Positions 43,808 through 52,762 of a DNA stretch of 64,000 nt are shown piece after piece. Made by a program: the position numbers and the translations under genes. The notes beneath the pieces were generated by a model. That model made no database searches. It saw nothing but the letters and a program-made list of their open reading frames with translations, and was not told where the DNA came from. Source of the DNA: an uncultured Prevotellaceae bacterium. Its GTDB lineage: Bacteria; Bacteroidota; Bacteroidia; Bacteroidales; Bacteroidaceae. The number at the start of each line of letters is the position of its first letter. The stretch's first letter is position 1. The stretch is taken from contig CACWOS010000001.1 in the NCBI GenBank assembly GCA_902762565.1, forward strand, positions 1-64,000, given 5' to 3'.

Positions 43808-45558
43808 TGTTTTCTGACACTTTGCACTTGTTGCATAACTCGGAGGAAATTGCCTCCCCATATCTTTTGGATGTCACTTTCGTTAAAGCCGCGAGCCATC
43901 AGTTGACGGGTGAAATGGAGTAGCTCAGCTGAGTTGCCCAGTCCGCGAATGCCACCATCACCATCAAAGTCTGTGCCAAGACCAACATGGTCAATACCCA
44001 TGATGTCAATGGCATGTTCGAGATGGCGCATGGCATCCTCAATGGTTGCCTCACCATCCTTGACAAGGAAGCCATTATACAATGTGACCTGCATGACACC
44101 GCCTTTTTGTGCAAGGGCGCGCATCTGATCGTCAGTAAGGTTGCGTGGATGGTCACAAAGGACACGGCAACTGCTGTGACTGCATACGATGGGTTGGTTG
44201 GACAGCTCGAGGGCGTCATAAAAGCTTTTCTCACCAGCGTGACTCATATCGACCATGATGCCCAGACGGTTCATCTCGCTGATGACCTGACGACCAAAGG
44301 CACTGACACCATGATGTGTCTGGCTGCCACGAGCGGAGTCGCAGATGTCATTGTCGCCATTGTGGCAGAGCGTCATATAAACAATGCCGCGTTCGGCAAA
44401 GTGCTGGAGGTTTTCCAGCTTTCCATCTAGGGCGATGCCATTCTCAATACCCAGCATGATGCTCTTCAGTCCGCGATGCTTGTTCATCCAAAGGTCGGCA
44501 GGTGTGCGAGCAATGTTGATATATTGACTGTTATGATTAACGATAGTCTCTATTTTGTCGAAGATGAGGTCGGCATAGGCTGTAGGACCGTTGACGTCGA
44601 ATTCTACCATTTGGCGGAAGTCCTTGCCGTCCTTAGGCTGTGGCAGATAGCAAACCATGATGGTGGCATCCTGATGACCCTCGGACATTTTGTGGAGGTC
44701 GACAAGCAATTGACGGTCGCGACTGCCGAAGTCGACACCCTTTGGGAAAAACATAGGTGTATCGCAATGTGTGTCGAGTGTCAGGACACGGCTGTGCATG
44801 TCGCAGGTATTGCGGTAGGCGGTGGCTTCGTTGATGAGCCATTTAAAGAGAGGTAAGCCTTCCACAAGACACTCGGGATGCCATTGAACACCGAGGATGC
44901 TCTTGTATTCTGCACTCTCGATAGCCTCGATGGTACTATCAGATGCTGTGGCTGTAACGCGGAATAACGGTCCAGCATCGCCTACAGCCTGATGATGGAA
45001 TGAGTTGACGTATAGTTTCTCTTCCTTATATATATTAAATAAGGTGGAATCCTTCTCGACGGTGACGCGATGGGTTGGCTCAGAACGATTGGCATCCTGT
45101 GAATGCTTGACAGTCGTTTGTCCGATGTCCTGAAGAACCTTGCCACCCAATGCCATAGCCAAGGTCTGAATACCACGACAGATGCCTAAGATGGGTATCT
45201 GACGATTGTAAGCCAAACGTGTGATGAGCAGTTCAGGCAGATCACGCTCGCTATTGATGCCGTGTAATGCGGGTATTGGCTCTTCGTCGGCATACAAAGG
45301 GTTGTAGTCAGCTCCCCCACTGAGTAGCAGTCCATCAATATGTTCCAACGTATTGATGATGCTGTCGGTATCGGCAAGTGGGGGAATGATGACAGGAACA
45401 CCACCTGCCTGTTGAACAGAACGGTAATAGCCTTCGGCCAGTTTACAGGTCTGCTCATCATAGTTGCCTGAGATGCCGATGACAGGTCGGCGTTGTGCTT
45501 CTGGGAAAGAAGCATAGACAGTTGCCAATTGCGACTGCCAGTCAAATGGATTGGCCAT
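43804..45558 (-). CDS. Fusion of class I glutamine amidotransferase-like (C26) and membrane dipeptidase (M19)
   Basis: A 584-aa protein with two enzyme domains. Residues 1-245 are a gamma-glutamyl hydrolase-type domain with Cys127 (ILGICRGIQ), His227 and Glu229 (VQWHPEC). Residues of about 255-584 are an M19 renal-dipeptidase-like domain with His264/Asp266 (LDTHCDTP), Glu372 (GIENG), His440 (DMSHAGE), His461 (CSHSSCR) and GLGTDFDGDGG. No signal peptide is visible, so it should be cytoplasmic. The pair of activities suggests stepwise breakdown of gamma-glutamyl peptides. It lies downstream of the AsnC regulator and is coupled to the cyclase gene by a 4-nt overlap. Confidence 0.85.
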   Translation of the reverse strand: MANPFDWQSQLATVYASFPEAQRRPVIGISGNYDEQTCKLAEGYYRSVQQAGGVPVIIPPLADTDSIINTLEHIDGLLLSGGADYNPLYADEEPIPALHGINSERDLPELLITRLAYNRQIPILGICRGIQTLAMALGGKVLQDIGQTTVKHSQDANRSEPTHRVTVEKDSTLFNIYKEEKLYVNSFHHQAVGDAGPLFRVTATASDSTIEAIESAEYKSILGVQWHPECLVEGLPLFKWLINEATAYRNTCDMHSRVLTLDTHCDTPMFFPKGVDFGSRDRQLLVDLHKMSEGHQDATIMVCYLPQPKDGKDFRQMVEFDVNGPTAYADLIFDKIETIVNHNSQYINIARTPADLWMNKHRGLKSIMLGIENGIALDGKLENLQHFAERGIVYMTLCHNGDNDICDSARGSQTHHGVSAFGRQVISEMNRLGIMVDMSHAGEKSFYDALELSNQPIVCSHSSCRVLCDHPRNLTDDQMRALAQKGGVMQVTLYNGFLVKDGEATIEDAMRHLEHAIDIMGIDHVGLGTDFDGDGGIRGLGNSAELLHFTRQLMARGFNESDIQKIWGGNFLRVMQQVQSVRKQ

Positions 45559-45564
45559 AGTAGT

Positions 45565-45606
45565 TTCGTTAATTCGTTCGTTATTCCGTCATTCCGTCAT
45601 TCCGTA
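45565..45606. repeat. Short tandem repeat ATTCCGTC / TTCGTTA
   Basis: Degenerate 8-bp units end in ATTCCGTC, ATTCCGTC, ATTCCGTA (45583-45606). They fill the 57-bp gap between the AsnC stop and the amidotransferase/dipeptidase start; no promoter box is seen there, so the two genes are probably co-transcribed. Confidence 0.82.
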
Positions 45607-45615
45607 ATGGTGCGA

Positions 45616-46083
45616 TTACTGTGCTTCTAAGGAAACGGGAATATCGCGCTTGATGCTCTGTTCCAACGAGATGAGCGTCTCGGTAGCGACCACGCCAGGG
45701 ATGTCCTGCAGACGTCCATTGAGAAGATGCATCAGTTGTTCATTGTCGCGAGCATACAATTTGACCAGCATGGTATATGGACCTGTCGTAAAGTGACACT
45801 CCACAATTTCCGGTATCTCATGCAGACACTCAACCACATTCTTATACATAGAACCGCGTTCCAGTGTGATACCTACATAAGTGCAGGTAGAGTAGCCCAA
45901 ACTCTTGGGGTTGACATCAAAACCACTGCCCATGATGACACCAGCATCTATCAGATGTTGCACACGTTGATGGATGGCAGCACGGCTCACATTACATTCT
46001 GCGGCAACGTCCTTGAACGGTATGCGCGCATTCTTCGACAGAATACTAAGAATCTTCTTGTCGAGATTGTCGATTTTTTCCAT
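45616..46083 (-). CDS. AsnC/Lrp-family transcriptional regulator
   Basis: A 155-aa regulator: an N-terminal winged helix-turn-helix (IPFKDVAAECNVSRAAIHQR, about residues 22-41) and a C-terminal RAM ligand-binding domain. The family senses amino acids and often controls adjacent genes and itself. Here a strong promoter and a 10-bp inverted repeat lie just upstream, and peptide-processing genes lie downstream on the same strand. Confidence 0.92.
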   Translation of the reverse strand: MEKIDNLDKKILSILSKNARIPFKDVAAECNVSRAAIHQRVQHLIDAGVIMGSGFDVNPKSLGYSTCTYVGITLERGSMYKNVVECLHEIPEIVECHFTTGPYTMLVKLYARDNEQLMHLLNGRLQDIPGVVATETLISLEQSIKRDIPVSLEAQ

Positions 46084-46113
46084 TGCTTATAGTTTTGTTT
46101 TACAATTTGTAAG

Positions 46114-46144
46114 CAAAAGTAAGCATTTTTATTGAATTACCAAA
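46114..46144 (-). promoter_or_regulatory. Consensus promoter of the AsnC operon
   Basis: Minus-strand TTTG (46144-46141), a 19-bp spacer and TACTTTTG (46121-46114), 30 bp before the ATG at 46083. Confidence 0.8.
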
Positions 46145-46183
46145 CATTTTGCAATGAAAATGTGTGAAAATCATGCAAAATGT
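46144..46183. promoter_or_regulatory. Candidate AsnC/Lrp operator
   Basis: Perfect 10-bp arms ACATTTTGCA (46144-46153) and TGCAAAATGT (46174-46183), centres 30 bp apart (about three helical turns). The site touches the -33 element, which suits autoregulation. Confidence 0.6.
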
Positions 46184-46209
46184 TGGCTTTTCGTTTACGA
46201 AAGGACGTT

Positions 46210-46836
46210 TTATAGCTTGCGTATAAGTGTTAAACCATCGCGAAGTGGCAGGATGACTTGCTCAACTCGCTTGTCGTGCATGAGGTAGTCGTTGAATGTC
46301 TCAATGCCGCGAGTTTGTGGGTCACGGTCGTAAGCATGGTCTACGACATGACCATCCCATAATGTATTGTCGGCGAGGATAAAACCACCTGGGCGCAGTA
46401 AGGTTAATGCCATCTCGAAGGTGTCGCGATACGTACGTTTGTCACCATCAATAAAGGCCATGTCGAAGGTAATGCCCAGTTTGGGAGCCTCGATATTGGC
46501 ATCGCCGATGATAAAGCGGATGCGGTCGGCAAAAGGGGAACCTTCTATCCAAGGGCGAGTGAAGTCTTCCTGTTCGTCATTGATTTCAAAGGTGTAGACC
46601 ATACCACCATCGTCTAGCCCCTCAGCCATGCAGAGTGCGGAGTAGCCACTAAAGGTTCCTACTTCGAGGATGTTTTGTGGACGAATCATACGTACCAACA
46701 TCTTGAGCAGACGGCCTTGTAAATGGCCTGAGGCCATGCGACCGTGCAGCATGTGGATGTTGGTGGCACGCCAAAGCCGATAGAGATATTCAGGCTCTGG
46801 TTCGATGTGTTGGGCGATGTATTCGTCGAGGGTCAT
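46210..46836 (-). CDS. SAM-dependent O-methyltransferase (catechol/caffeoyl-CoA type)
   Basis: A 208-aa cytoplasmic methyltransferase. The SAM motif ILEVGTFSGYSALCMAEGL, the acidic post-motif VYTFEINDEQEDF and the metal-binding DMAFIDGDKRTY with LADNTLW identify the cation-dependent O-methyltransferase family 3. The substrate is unknown. Its start overlaps the aroQ stop (ATGA), so the two are probably translated together. Confidence 0.88.
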   Translation of the reverse strand: MTLDEYIAQHIEPEPEYLYRLWRATNIHMLHGRMASGHLQGRLLKMLVRMIRPQNILEVGTFSGYSALCMAEGLDDGGMVYTFEINDEQEDFTRPWIEGSPFADRIRFIIGDANIEAPKLGITFDMAFIDGDKRTYRDTFEMALTLLRPGGFILADNTLWDGHVVDHAYDRDPQTRGIETFNDYLMHDKRVEQVILPLRDGLTLIRKL

Positions 46837-47246
46837 TTCAACGCCTCAATAGCCAAACGATAGGAATCGAGTCCGAAGCCGCAGATGACACCCTTGCAGG
46901 CGGCAGAGATCATAGAATGATGACGAAACTCCTCACGTTGATGGACATTCGAGATGTGCACCTCGATGACGGGCGACTTCAAAGAACGGATGCAGTCGTG
47001 CAAGGCTACTGAGGTATGCGTATAGGCACCAGCATTCAATACGATACCATCATAGGTAAAACCAACCTCCTGCATCTTGTTGATAAGTTCGCCTTCGATA
47101 TTGCTTTGGAAATACTCAATGACGATGTCGGGATACTGGGCCTGTAACTTGGGTAAGTACTGCTCGAAAGACGATGATCCATAGATGCCGGGTTCACGAA
47201 CACCAAGCAGATTCAAATTTGGACCATTAACGATGAGAATTTTCAT
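46833..47246 (-). CDS. aroQ: Type II 3-dehydroquinate dehydratase
   Basis: A 137-aa shikimate-pathway enzyme converting 3-dehydroquinate to 3-dehydroshikimate. NGPNLNLLG (8-16), the catalytic-loop Tyr22 (GIYGSS), LNAGAYTHTSVALHDC and EVHISNVHQREEFR with its catalytic His are all present. The start is the ATG at 47246; the longer frame crosses the promoter. Confidence 0.96.
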   Translation of the reverse strand: MKILIVNGPNLNLLGVREPGIYGSSSFEQYLPKLQAQYPDIVIEYFQSNIEGELINKMQEVGFTYDGIVLNAGAYTHTSVALHDCIRSLKSPVIEVHISNVHQREEFRHHSMISAACKGVICGFGLDSYRLAIEALK

Positions 47247-47264
47247 AATTCTAAATTTATTTTG

Positions 47265-47272
47265 TACCTTTG
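47265..47272 (+). promoter_or_regulatory. -7 box of xerD
   Basis: TACCTTTG, 23 bp before the xerD ATG at 47296, with TTTC (47241-47244) 20 bp upstream as a near -33. It faces the aroQ -7 box as an inverted copy only 6 bp away. Confidence 0.75.
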
Positions 47273-47278
47273 CCGCCA

Positions 47279-47310
47279 CAAAGGTACGAATATTTATGGA
47301 AACAGACAAG
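47279..47310 (-). promoter_or_regulatory. Promoter of aroQ, overlapping xerD
   Basis: Minus-strand TACCTTTG (47286-47279) with CTTG (47310-47307) 20 bp upstream. Its -33 half lies inside the first codons of xerD. Confidence 0.72.
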
Positions 47311-48207
47311 AAAACACCGACAAATATCATACGACAGTATCAGCGCTACCTGAAATTGCAGCGTGGATACTCGCCCAATACGTTGGATGCATATATCCGT
47401 GACTTGCTGAAACTGATTAACTATTTGGAGGATGAGAATAGGCATGTGCTCGATGTGGAGTTGTCTGATCTGCAACACTTTGCCGCCTCACTCCACGATA
47501 TAGGTATCCATCCGCGTTCACAGTGTCGGATACTGAGTGGTGTTCGTTCTTTCTTTCGCTTTCTGGAGTTGGAAGGTTACCGTGACGATGATCCCAGTGA
47601 ACTGCTGGAGTCGCCAGTGTTGGGCGAACACCTGCCCGAAGTACTATCGGCAGAGGAAGTTGACATGCTGGAGAATGCCATTGATCTGTCGAAATGGGAA
47701 GGTCAGCGCAACCGCACCATCATCGAAGTACTGTTTTCCTGTGGCCTGCGAGTATCGGAACTTGTAAACCTGAAGCTCTCTGACCTATTCCTTCAAGAGC
47801 AGTATGTTCGCATCATCGGCAAAGGTTCGAAAGAACGCCTAGTGCCCATCTCGCCACGTGCTATTAAGGAACTCGAATACTGGTTCATGGATCGTAACGA
47901 GATGAAAATCAAGCCTGGTGAGGAGGACTTTGTATTTCTGAACCGTCGCGGTGCACATCTGACTCGCGTGATGATTCTGATTATGATTAAGGAAACGGCT
48001 GTGGCCGCCGGCATTCAGAAGACAATATCACCACATACGCTACGCCACTCGTTTGCTACTGCACTGTTGGAAGGCGGTGCAGACCTTCGTGCCATTCAGG
48101 CCATGCTGGGCCATGAGTCGATAGGAACAACGGAGATTTATACCCACATCGACATGTCGACATTACGCGAACAGATTATCAATCACCATCCACGAAATAT
48201 GAAGTAG
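47296..48207 (+). CDS. xerD: Tyrosine recombinase XerD
   Basis: A 303-aa site-specific recombinase that resolves chromosome dimers at dif with XerC. Residues 1-100 form the SAM-like core-binding domain; the catalytic set is Arg152 (CGLRVSEL), Lys176 (GKGSKERLVPI), His247 and Arg250 (HTLRHSF), His273 (LGHES) and Tyr282 (IYTH). Length and sequence are those of the housekeeping enzyme, and the aroQ neighbour is ordinary chromosomal context, so it is not a sign of a mobile element. It is convergent with GH28, 21 bp apart. Confidence 0.95.
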   Translation: METDKKTPTNIIRQYQRYLKLQRGYSPNTLDAYIRDLLKLINYLEDENRHVLDVELSDLQHFAASLHDIGIHPRSQCRILSGVRSFFRFLELEGYRDDDPSELLESPVLGEHLPEVLSAEEVDMLENAIDLSKWEGQRNRTIIEVLFSCGLRVSELVNLKLSDLFLQEQYVRIIGKGSKERLVPISPRAIKELEYWFMDRNEMKIKPGEEDFVFLNRRGAHLTRVMILIMIKETAVAAGIQKTISPHTLRHSFATALLEGGADLRAIQAMLGHESIGTTEIYTHIDMSTLREQIINHHPRNMK

Positions 48208-48228
48208 CAATCCAAATGAGTACTCGCT

Positions 48229-49656
48229 TCATTTTACGTCTTCCTTTACAATGTCCTGTCTTGCATCGTCCGCTTCTGTATGGATTTCAATATTATCGAA
48301 ATGTATGGAACGGACATGGCGAACATAGAAACCTTTGGCGGGTAGCTGTCCCCACATGGTTGCTTCAGGATACTCGGCAGCCTTCTCGTCGCGCAGTGCA
48401 GCGTCTATGTTCTTGAGGTCTGCGCGTGTAATACCCCCACGCTGGTTAATGCAGACATTGCTGACGTGGACATCCTCAATCAATTGGTCGGGCAGACCGG
48501 TGATACTTGAACCGTAGTTGCCGCAGTCCTTTGCGCGTACATTATTTATATATATCCCACGCATACGGCCCCGTGTCGTTACGCTGTCCGGCTTCGTAGC
48601 CGCCGTACCGCCCTCATTACCACCTTGAACGCTCTGGCCTACGAACGCATCGGCACCGCTATGGTTAAATGTATAGCCGCGACCGCGATGTGCCAGACGT
48701 ACGAATATAGGTGATTCAGTGCCGACAATATTCATACCATCTACACTCACATTCTCCATTAGTCCACCATCCACAATCTCTAAAGATAGTGCCGACGAAC
48801 CTATCCACTGACCAAAGAACTTCTCCTTTTGGTCGGCACTTGGCTTAACCACAATGCCACGAATCAGTATATTGCGGAAGCCGCCATTCGTTTCAGTTCC
48901 CAATTTGACAGCATTGCAGTGCGATGAGACAATACAATTCTCGATGGTGATGTCCTCGCAGAGTCGTGGCGACGTAGACTTTAGTGTAATACCGTCGTCG
49001 TCAGAGTCTGCTATCACCCCGCGGACTATCACGTCGTGACAGCCGTCCAAATCGAGTGCATCATTGTTATAATTATTTCGATTCGTCACTTTGATGCCAT
49101 CTATCCGCACACGGTCGCAGGCTAGGTAGTGCTGCATCCAACAGCCACTATTTCTCAGCGTGATATCCTTCACAACAATATCGCGGCTCTGTATGAAACG
49201 TAACAGGTGCGGACGTGTAATGCCTTCGTCGTTCCACGAGAGCTTTTTAAATCCTCGACCGCGACCGTCTATCGTACCGTAACCGTCAATGATGACGTTT
49301 TCTACCGAATCGGCATATATCAGCTGTATGGTCGGTGTATGTGTTCGCAGTGAGACGTAGCTCGACTTCATACGTCGATAGTCACGTAAATCCGTTGAAC
49401 CATAGAGCGTTGCGCCTGTCTCCATGTGCAGGTTTACGTTACTTTTCAGTACGATGGTACCTATTTTATAACTGCCCGCAGGTACTACCACGCGTCCACC
49501 GCCTTGTTCTGAGCAAAGATCAATACAATGCTGTAGGGCCTCCGTGCTCAATACTGTTGTATCAGCTTTTGCCCCGAATTCTGTGATAATAAAGTCGCGA
49601 GCCGTAACAAGTAAGCTACAGCTAAACAACAGCAGACAGAACCAAAGACGTTTCAT
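48229..49656 (-). CDS. Secreted glycoside hydrolase family 28 (polygalacturonase-like)
   Basis: A 475-aa exported beta-helix enzyme (signal peptide ends about Ala19, LLVTA). GH28 landmarks are FGAKADTT, YNNDALDLDGCHDV and DSDDDGITLKS, whose aspartates match the catalytic group, and SHCNAVKLGTE in place of the usual GHG loop. It should hydrolyse galacturonan or rhamnogalacturonan. Its ATG overlaps the stop of the OPT transporter gene (ATGA), so it is the last gene of a coupled four-gene operon. Confidence 0.87.
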   Translation of the reverse strand: MKRLWFCLLLFSCSLLVTARDFIITEFGAKADTTVLSTEALQHCIDLCSEQGGGRVVVPAGSYKIGTIVLKSNVNLHMETGATLYGSTDLRDYRRMKSSYVSLRTHTPTIQLIYADSVENVIIDGYGTIDGRGRGFKKLSWNDEGITRPHLLRFIQSRDIVVKDITLRNSGCWMQHYLACDRVRIDGIKVTNRNNYNNDALDLDGCHDVIVRGVIADSDDDGITLKSTSPRLCEDITIENCIVSSHCNAVKLGTETNGGFRNILIRGIVVKPSADQKEKFFGQWIGSSALSLEIVDGGLMENVSVDGMNIVGTESPIFVRLAHRGRGYTFNHSGADAFVGQSVQGGNEGGTAATKPDSVTTRGRMRGIYINNVRAKDCGNYGSSITGLPDQLIEDVHVSNVCINQRGGITRADLKNIDAALRDEKAAEYPEATMWGQLPAKGFYVRHVRSIHFDNIEIHTEADDARQDIVKEDVK

Positions 49657-51572
49657 CGCTTCGTTGCCTTAATGAAGTAGATGATTAATAAGATATACGC
49701 TATGAGTGAAGCGAGTTCCGACAATGGATTAGCCCACCAAGTCTCATAATCGAACTGGATGCCACCAAAGCGAAGGAGTGCACTGATGACGCCCATTAAC
49801 GCACCACCGGCGATAAAGCCTGAAGCCAGGAGATTACCTTTCTCACCACGTGCCTTATTCACGGTATCATCCTTCGAACGAGTCGTCACATACCACGAAA
49901 TCGCACCACCAATAACCAGTGGAACGTTCAGTTCCATTGGGATGAACATACCTAGGGCGAAGGCTAGTGCCGGTACTTTGCACAGTGTCAGCACAATGGC
50001 AATTACAGCACCGAGTGCATAGAGCGGCCATGGCGCGCCTACACCATTCATCAGCGGATCGATGACGGCGGCCATTGCGTTGGCTTGTGGGGCTGCAAGT
50101 GTTCCTGATGCAAAACCGTATGTTTCATTCAATAACATCATGACGCCACCCACTGTGGCAGCGCTGACCAGCGTACCAAGGAACTTCCATGTTTCCTGCT
50201 TCTTAGGCAGAGTACCACACCAGTAACCAATCTTCAGGTCGGTAATGAATGAGCCTGCCATCGAGAGTGCCGTACATACGACACCACCCATAATCAGTGC
50301 AGCCACCATACCACCAGTTCCTTTCAGACCTACGGCTACCATTACGACTGAGGCAAGGATAAGTGTCATCAGTGTCATGCCGCTAACAGGATTTGAGCCC
50401 ACAATGGCAATCGCATTCGCGGCGACGGTGGTAAAGAGGAAGGCGATGACGGCAGTCAGGATGATGGCGACAGCGGCAAACAATAGGTTGCCGTCCATCA
50501 CGCCAAACCAGAAGAACAAGAATGTCAGTATTAGTGTCATGCCTGCCGCAATAGCAATGAAGCGGAAAGGGAGATCGCTATTGTTACTGGCAGTTTCTCC
50601 ATTAGTGTCTGTGGCTTTTGTTGCCAGTCCTACCGCACTTTTGATGACTCCCCATGACTTGATGATGCCAATGATGCCAGCCATCGCGATAGCACCAATA
50701 CCGATGCTCTTACCATATGATGTGAAGATCTGTTCGGGCGACATGTCGCCAACGGCTGTCGCAATGGCAGGATTCCATTGGTTCAATACTGTATCCGAGA
50801 ACAACAATGCCATACCTGGAACTACAAGCCACCATACGAATAGAGAACCGAGCGTGATAATCAGAGCATACCGGAATCCAATGATGTAACCTAAGCCCAG
50901 TACAGCTGCACCGGTATTATTCTTGAAGACGAGTTTTGCTTTTTCTGCGAGGTCGTCACCATAAGGTATCATTCTAGAGGTAACGTTTTCGTTCCACCAA
51001 CCGAAGGTGGCAACAATGAAGTCGTATAGACCACCGATGAGGCCAGCAAAGAGTAATGGTTTGGCCTGTGAGCTAGCGGAGGAATTCGATGGAGAACCGT
51101 CGGGAACGTTGGCGTTATCGCCTGTATCACCGCTCTTCAGCACCTGTGTTGTCGCTGTAGCCTCAGGGAAGGGAAACTGTTCCTGTGGAGCCTCGACGAA
51201 ATAGCGACGGAAGGGGATGAGGAACAGGATGCCGAGTACACCACCCAACAATGAGGCAATAAATATCTTAAGGAAGTCGGCGCTCATCTCTGGATATTTG
51301 GCCTGTAGAATGTAGATGGCTGGTAAGGTGAAGATGGCACCAGCGACAACGGCACCTGAACAGGCGCCAATACTTTGGATAATGACATTTTCACGGAGGG
51401 CGTTCGAGCGCTTGGCAGCGGCAGAGACGCCTACGGCGATAATGGCAATAGGAATAGCGGCCTCAAAAACCTGACCAACCTTCAATCCGAGATAGGCGGC
51501 AGCGGCTGAGAACAGTACGGCCATGAGTACACCCCAGGTGACTGACCAAACATTTACTTCACTTTTTTTCAT
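49653..51572 (-). CDS. OPT-family oligopeptide transporter
   Basis: A 639-aa inner-membrane protein with about 14-16 hydrophobic segments. The N-terminal VTWGVLMAVLFSAAAAYLGLKVG, the EQFPFPEATATTQVLKSGD stretch and the C-terminal half (FIPMELNVPLVIGGAISW) match bacterial OPT transporters, which import peptides or metal-chelate compounds with protons. The start overlaps the MalY/PatB stop and the end overlaps the GH28 start, both as ATGA. Confidence 0.9.
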   Translation of the reverse strand: MKKSEVNVWSVTWGVLMAVLFSAAAAYLGLKVGQVFEAAIPIAIIAVGVSAAAKRSNALRENVIIQSIGACSGAVVAGAIFTLPAIYILQAKYPEMSADFLKIFIASLLGGVLGILFLIPFRRYFVEAPQEQFPFPEATATTQVLKSGDTGDNANVPDGSPSNSSASSQAKPLLFAGLIGGLYDFIVATFGWWNENVTSRMIPYGDDLAEKAKLVFKNNTGAAVLGLGYIIGFRYALIITLGSLFVWWLVVPGMALLFSDTVLNQWNPAIATAVGDMSPEQIFTSYGKSIGIGAIAMAGIIGIIKSWGVIKSAVGLATKATDTNGETASNNSDLPFRFIAIAAGMTLILTFLFFWFGVMDGNLLFAAVAIILTAVIAFLFTTVAANAIAIVGSNPVSGMTLMTLILASVVMVAVGLKGTGGMVAALIMGGVVCTALSMAGSFITDLKIGYWCGTLPKKQETWKFLGTLVSAATVGGVMMLLNETYGFASGTLAAPQANAMAAVIDPLMNGVGAPWPLYALGAVIAIVLTLCKVPALAFALGMFIPMELNVPLVIGGAISWYVTTRSKDDTVNKARGEKGNLLASGFIAGGALMGVISALLRFGGIQFDYETWWANPLSELASLIAYILLIIYFIKATKR

Positions 51573-52762
51573 ATCTTCATGTTTTTAATTCTTTCTAATG
51601 CTTCCATTAGGCGACTGCGAGGACAGGCGATATTGATACGCAAATAGCCCTCGCCAGATTGCGGACCGTACATGGTGCCTGGATTAAGCCATACGCCAGT
51701 CTCACGGAGAATGCGGTCACAATATGCGGCGACACCCGATGCAGACGTCTCGGACATGATGGCAGCGGAGACGTTGACCCAGACAAGGTAGGTACCTTCG
51801 AGAGGCATGACATTCCAAAGAGGAATATTTTCTGCGACATAATCGCAGAGTGCTCGATAGTTATCATAGAGATAGAGGTTGAGGGCGTCAAGCCATTCCT
51901 CGCTGTTGTTATAGGCGGCCTTGACGGCTACAGGTCCGAAGGGATTAACGTCGCAAACTTCATTGATATTGATGGCACGATTCAGTCGACGACGTGTTGC
52001 GGCATCACGGCAAATGATGTTAGCCATCATTAGACCAGCAATGTTGAACGACTTCGATGGTGAAGTGAGGATGATGGCCTCAGGGTCAACGACTCCTAAA
52101 GATGTAAATACGTGCCCTGGCATCGTGAGCTCGCAGTGTATCTCATCGCTGACGATGCGGACGTGATAACAATGGCAGATGTCAGTCATGCGCTGCAATT
52201 CCTCACGTGTCCAGATACGCCCCGTGGGGTTATGGGGGTTGCAAAGTAGGAAAACGGTCGTTTTTTCGTCGGCACATAGGGCCTCGAAAGTCTCCCAATC
52301 CACCTCGAAGCGGTTATTGCTACGGGAAAACCTAAGTACACATTCAGCTACTTCACAACCATTGTTCTTAACGGATGAAAAAAAGCAGTTATAGTCAGGC
52401 GATAGAATAAGCACCTTTTCGCCAGGCATCGTCAATGCTTTAATAGCTATAGACATAGCAGGCACAACACCTGTGGTGTAGAGTATCCACTCGCGTTCTA
52501 TCTTCCATGAGTGGCGACGCTCATACCAAGAAATGATAGCATCGTAATAGTCGTCCTGCACATAAGTATAACCGAAGACAGGATGTTGGGCGCGCTGTCG
52601 AATAGCCTCTTGAATAGCTGGTGCGACAGCGAAGTCCATATCGGCAACCCAAAGAGGGATAAGGCCCAACGCAGATGCATCGGGTAGGGTAGTTGGACAT
52701 TCATCCCACTTCACGCAACCAGTGTTTTTACGTTCTATGAGTTCATCAAAGTTGTAGTTCAT
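51569..52762 (-). CDS. MalY/PatB-type PLP C-S lyase / aminotransferase
   Basis: A 397-aa fold-type I PLP enzyme. The N-terminus FDELIERKNTGCVKWD and LIPLWVADMDFAVAPAI are typical of PatB-type cystathionine beta-lyases. The cofactor lysine is Lys237 in SPSKSFNIAG; LLCNPHNPTGRIW and IVSDEIHCEL bind the cofactor. The family cleaves C-S bonds of cystathionine or S-conjugates, releasing pyruvate and ammonia; some act as aminotransferases. It is joined on both sides to its neighbours by ATGA overlaps. Confidence 0.9.
   Translation of the reverse strand: MNYNFDELIERKNTGCVKWDECPTTLPDASALGLIPLWVADMDFAVAPAIQEAIRQRAQHPVFGYTYVQDDYYDAIISWYERRHSWKIEREWILYTTGVVPAMSIAIKALTMPGEKVLILSPDYNCFFSSVKNNGCEVAECVLRFSRSNNRFEVDWETFEALCADEKTTVFLLCNPHNPTGRIWTREELQRMTDICHCYHVRIVSDEIHCELTMPGHVFTSLGVVDPEAIILTSPSKSFNIAGLMMANIICRDAATRRRLNRAININEVCDVNPFGPVAVKAAYNNSEEWLDALNLYLYDNYRALCDYVAENIPLWNVMPLEGTYLVWVNVSAAIMSETSASGVAAYCDRILRETGVWLNPGTMYGPQSGEGYLRINIACPRSRLMEALERIKNMKI

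Noticed and set aside
47296..48207. Integrase of a mobile element
   Set aside because: Length, catalytic residues and the aroQ context are those of housekeeping XerD; no attachment-site repeats or cargo genes are seen.
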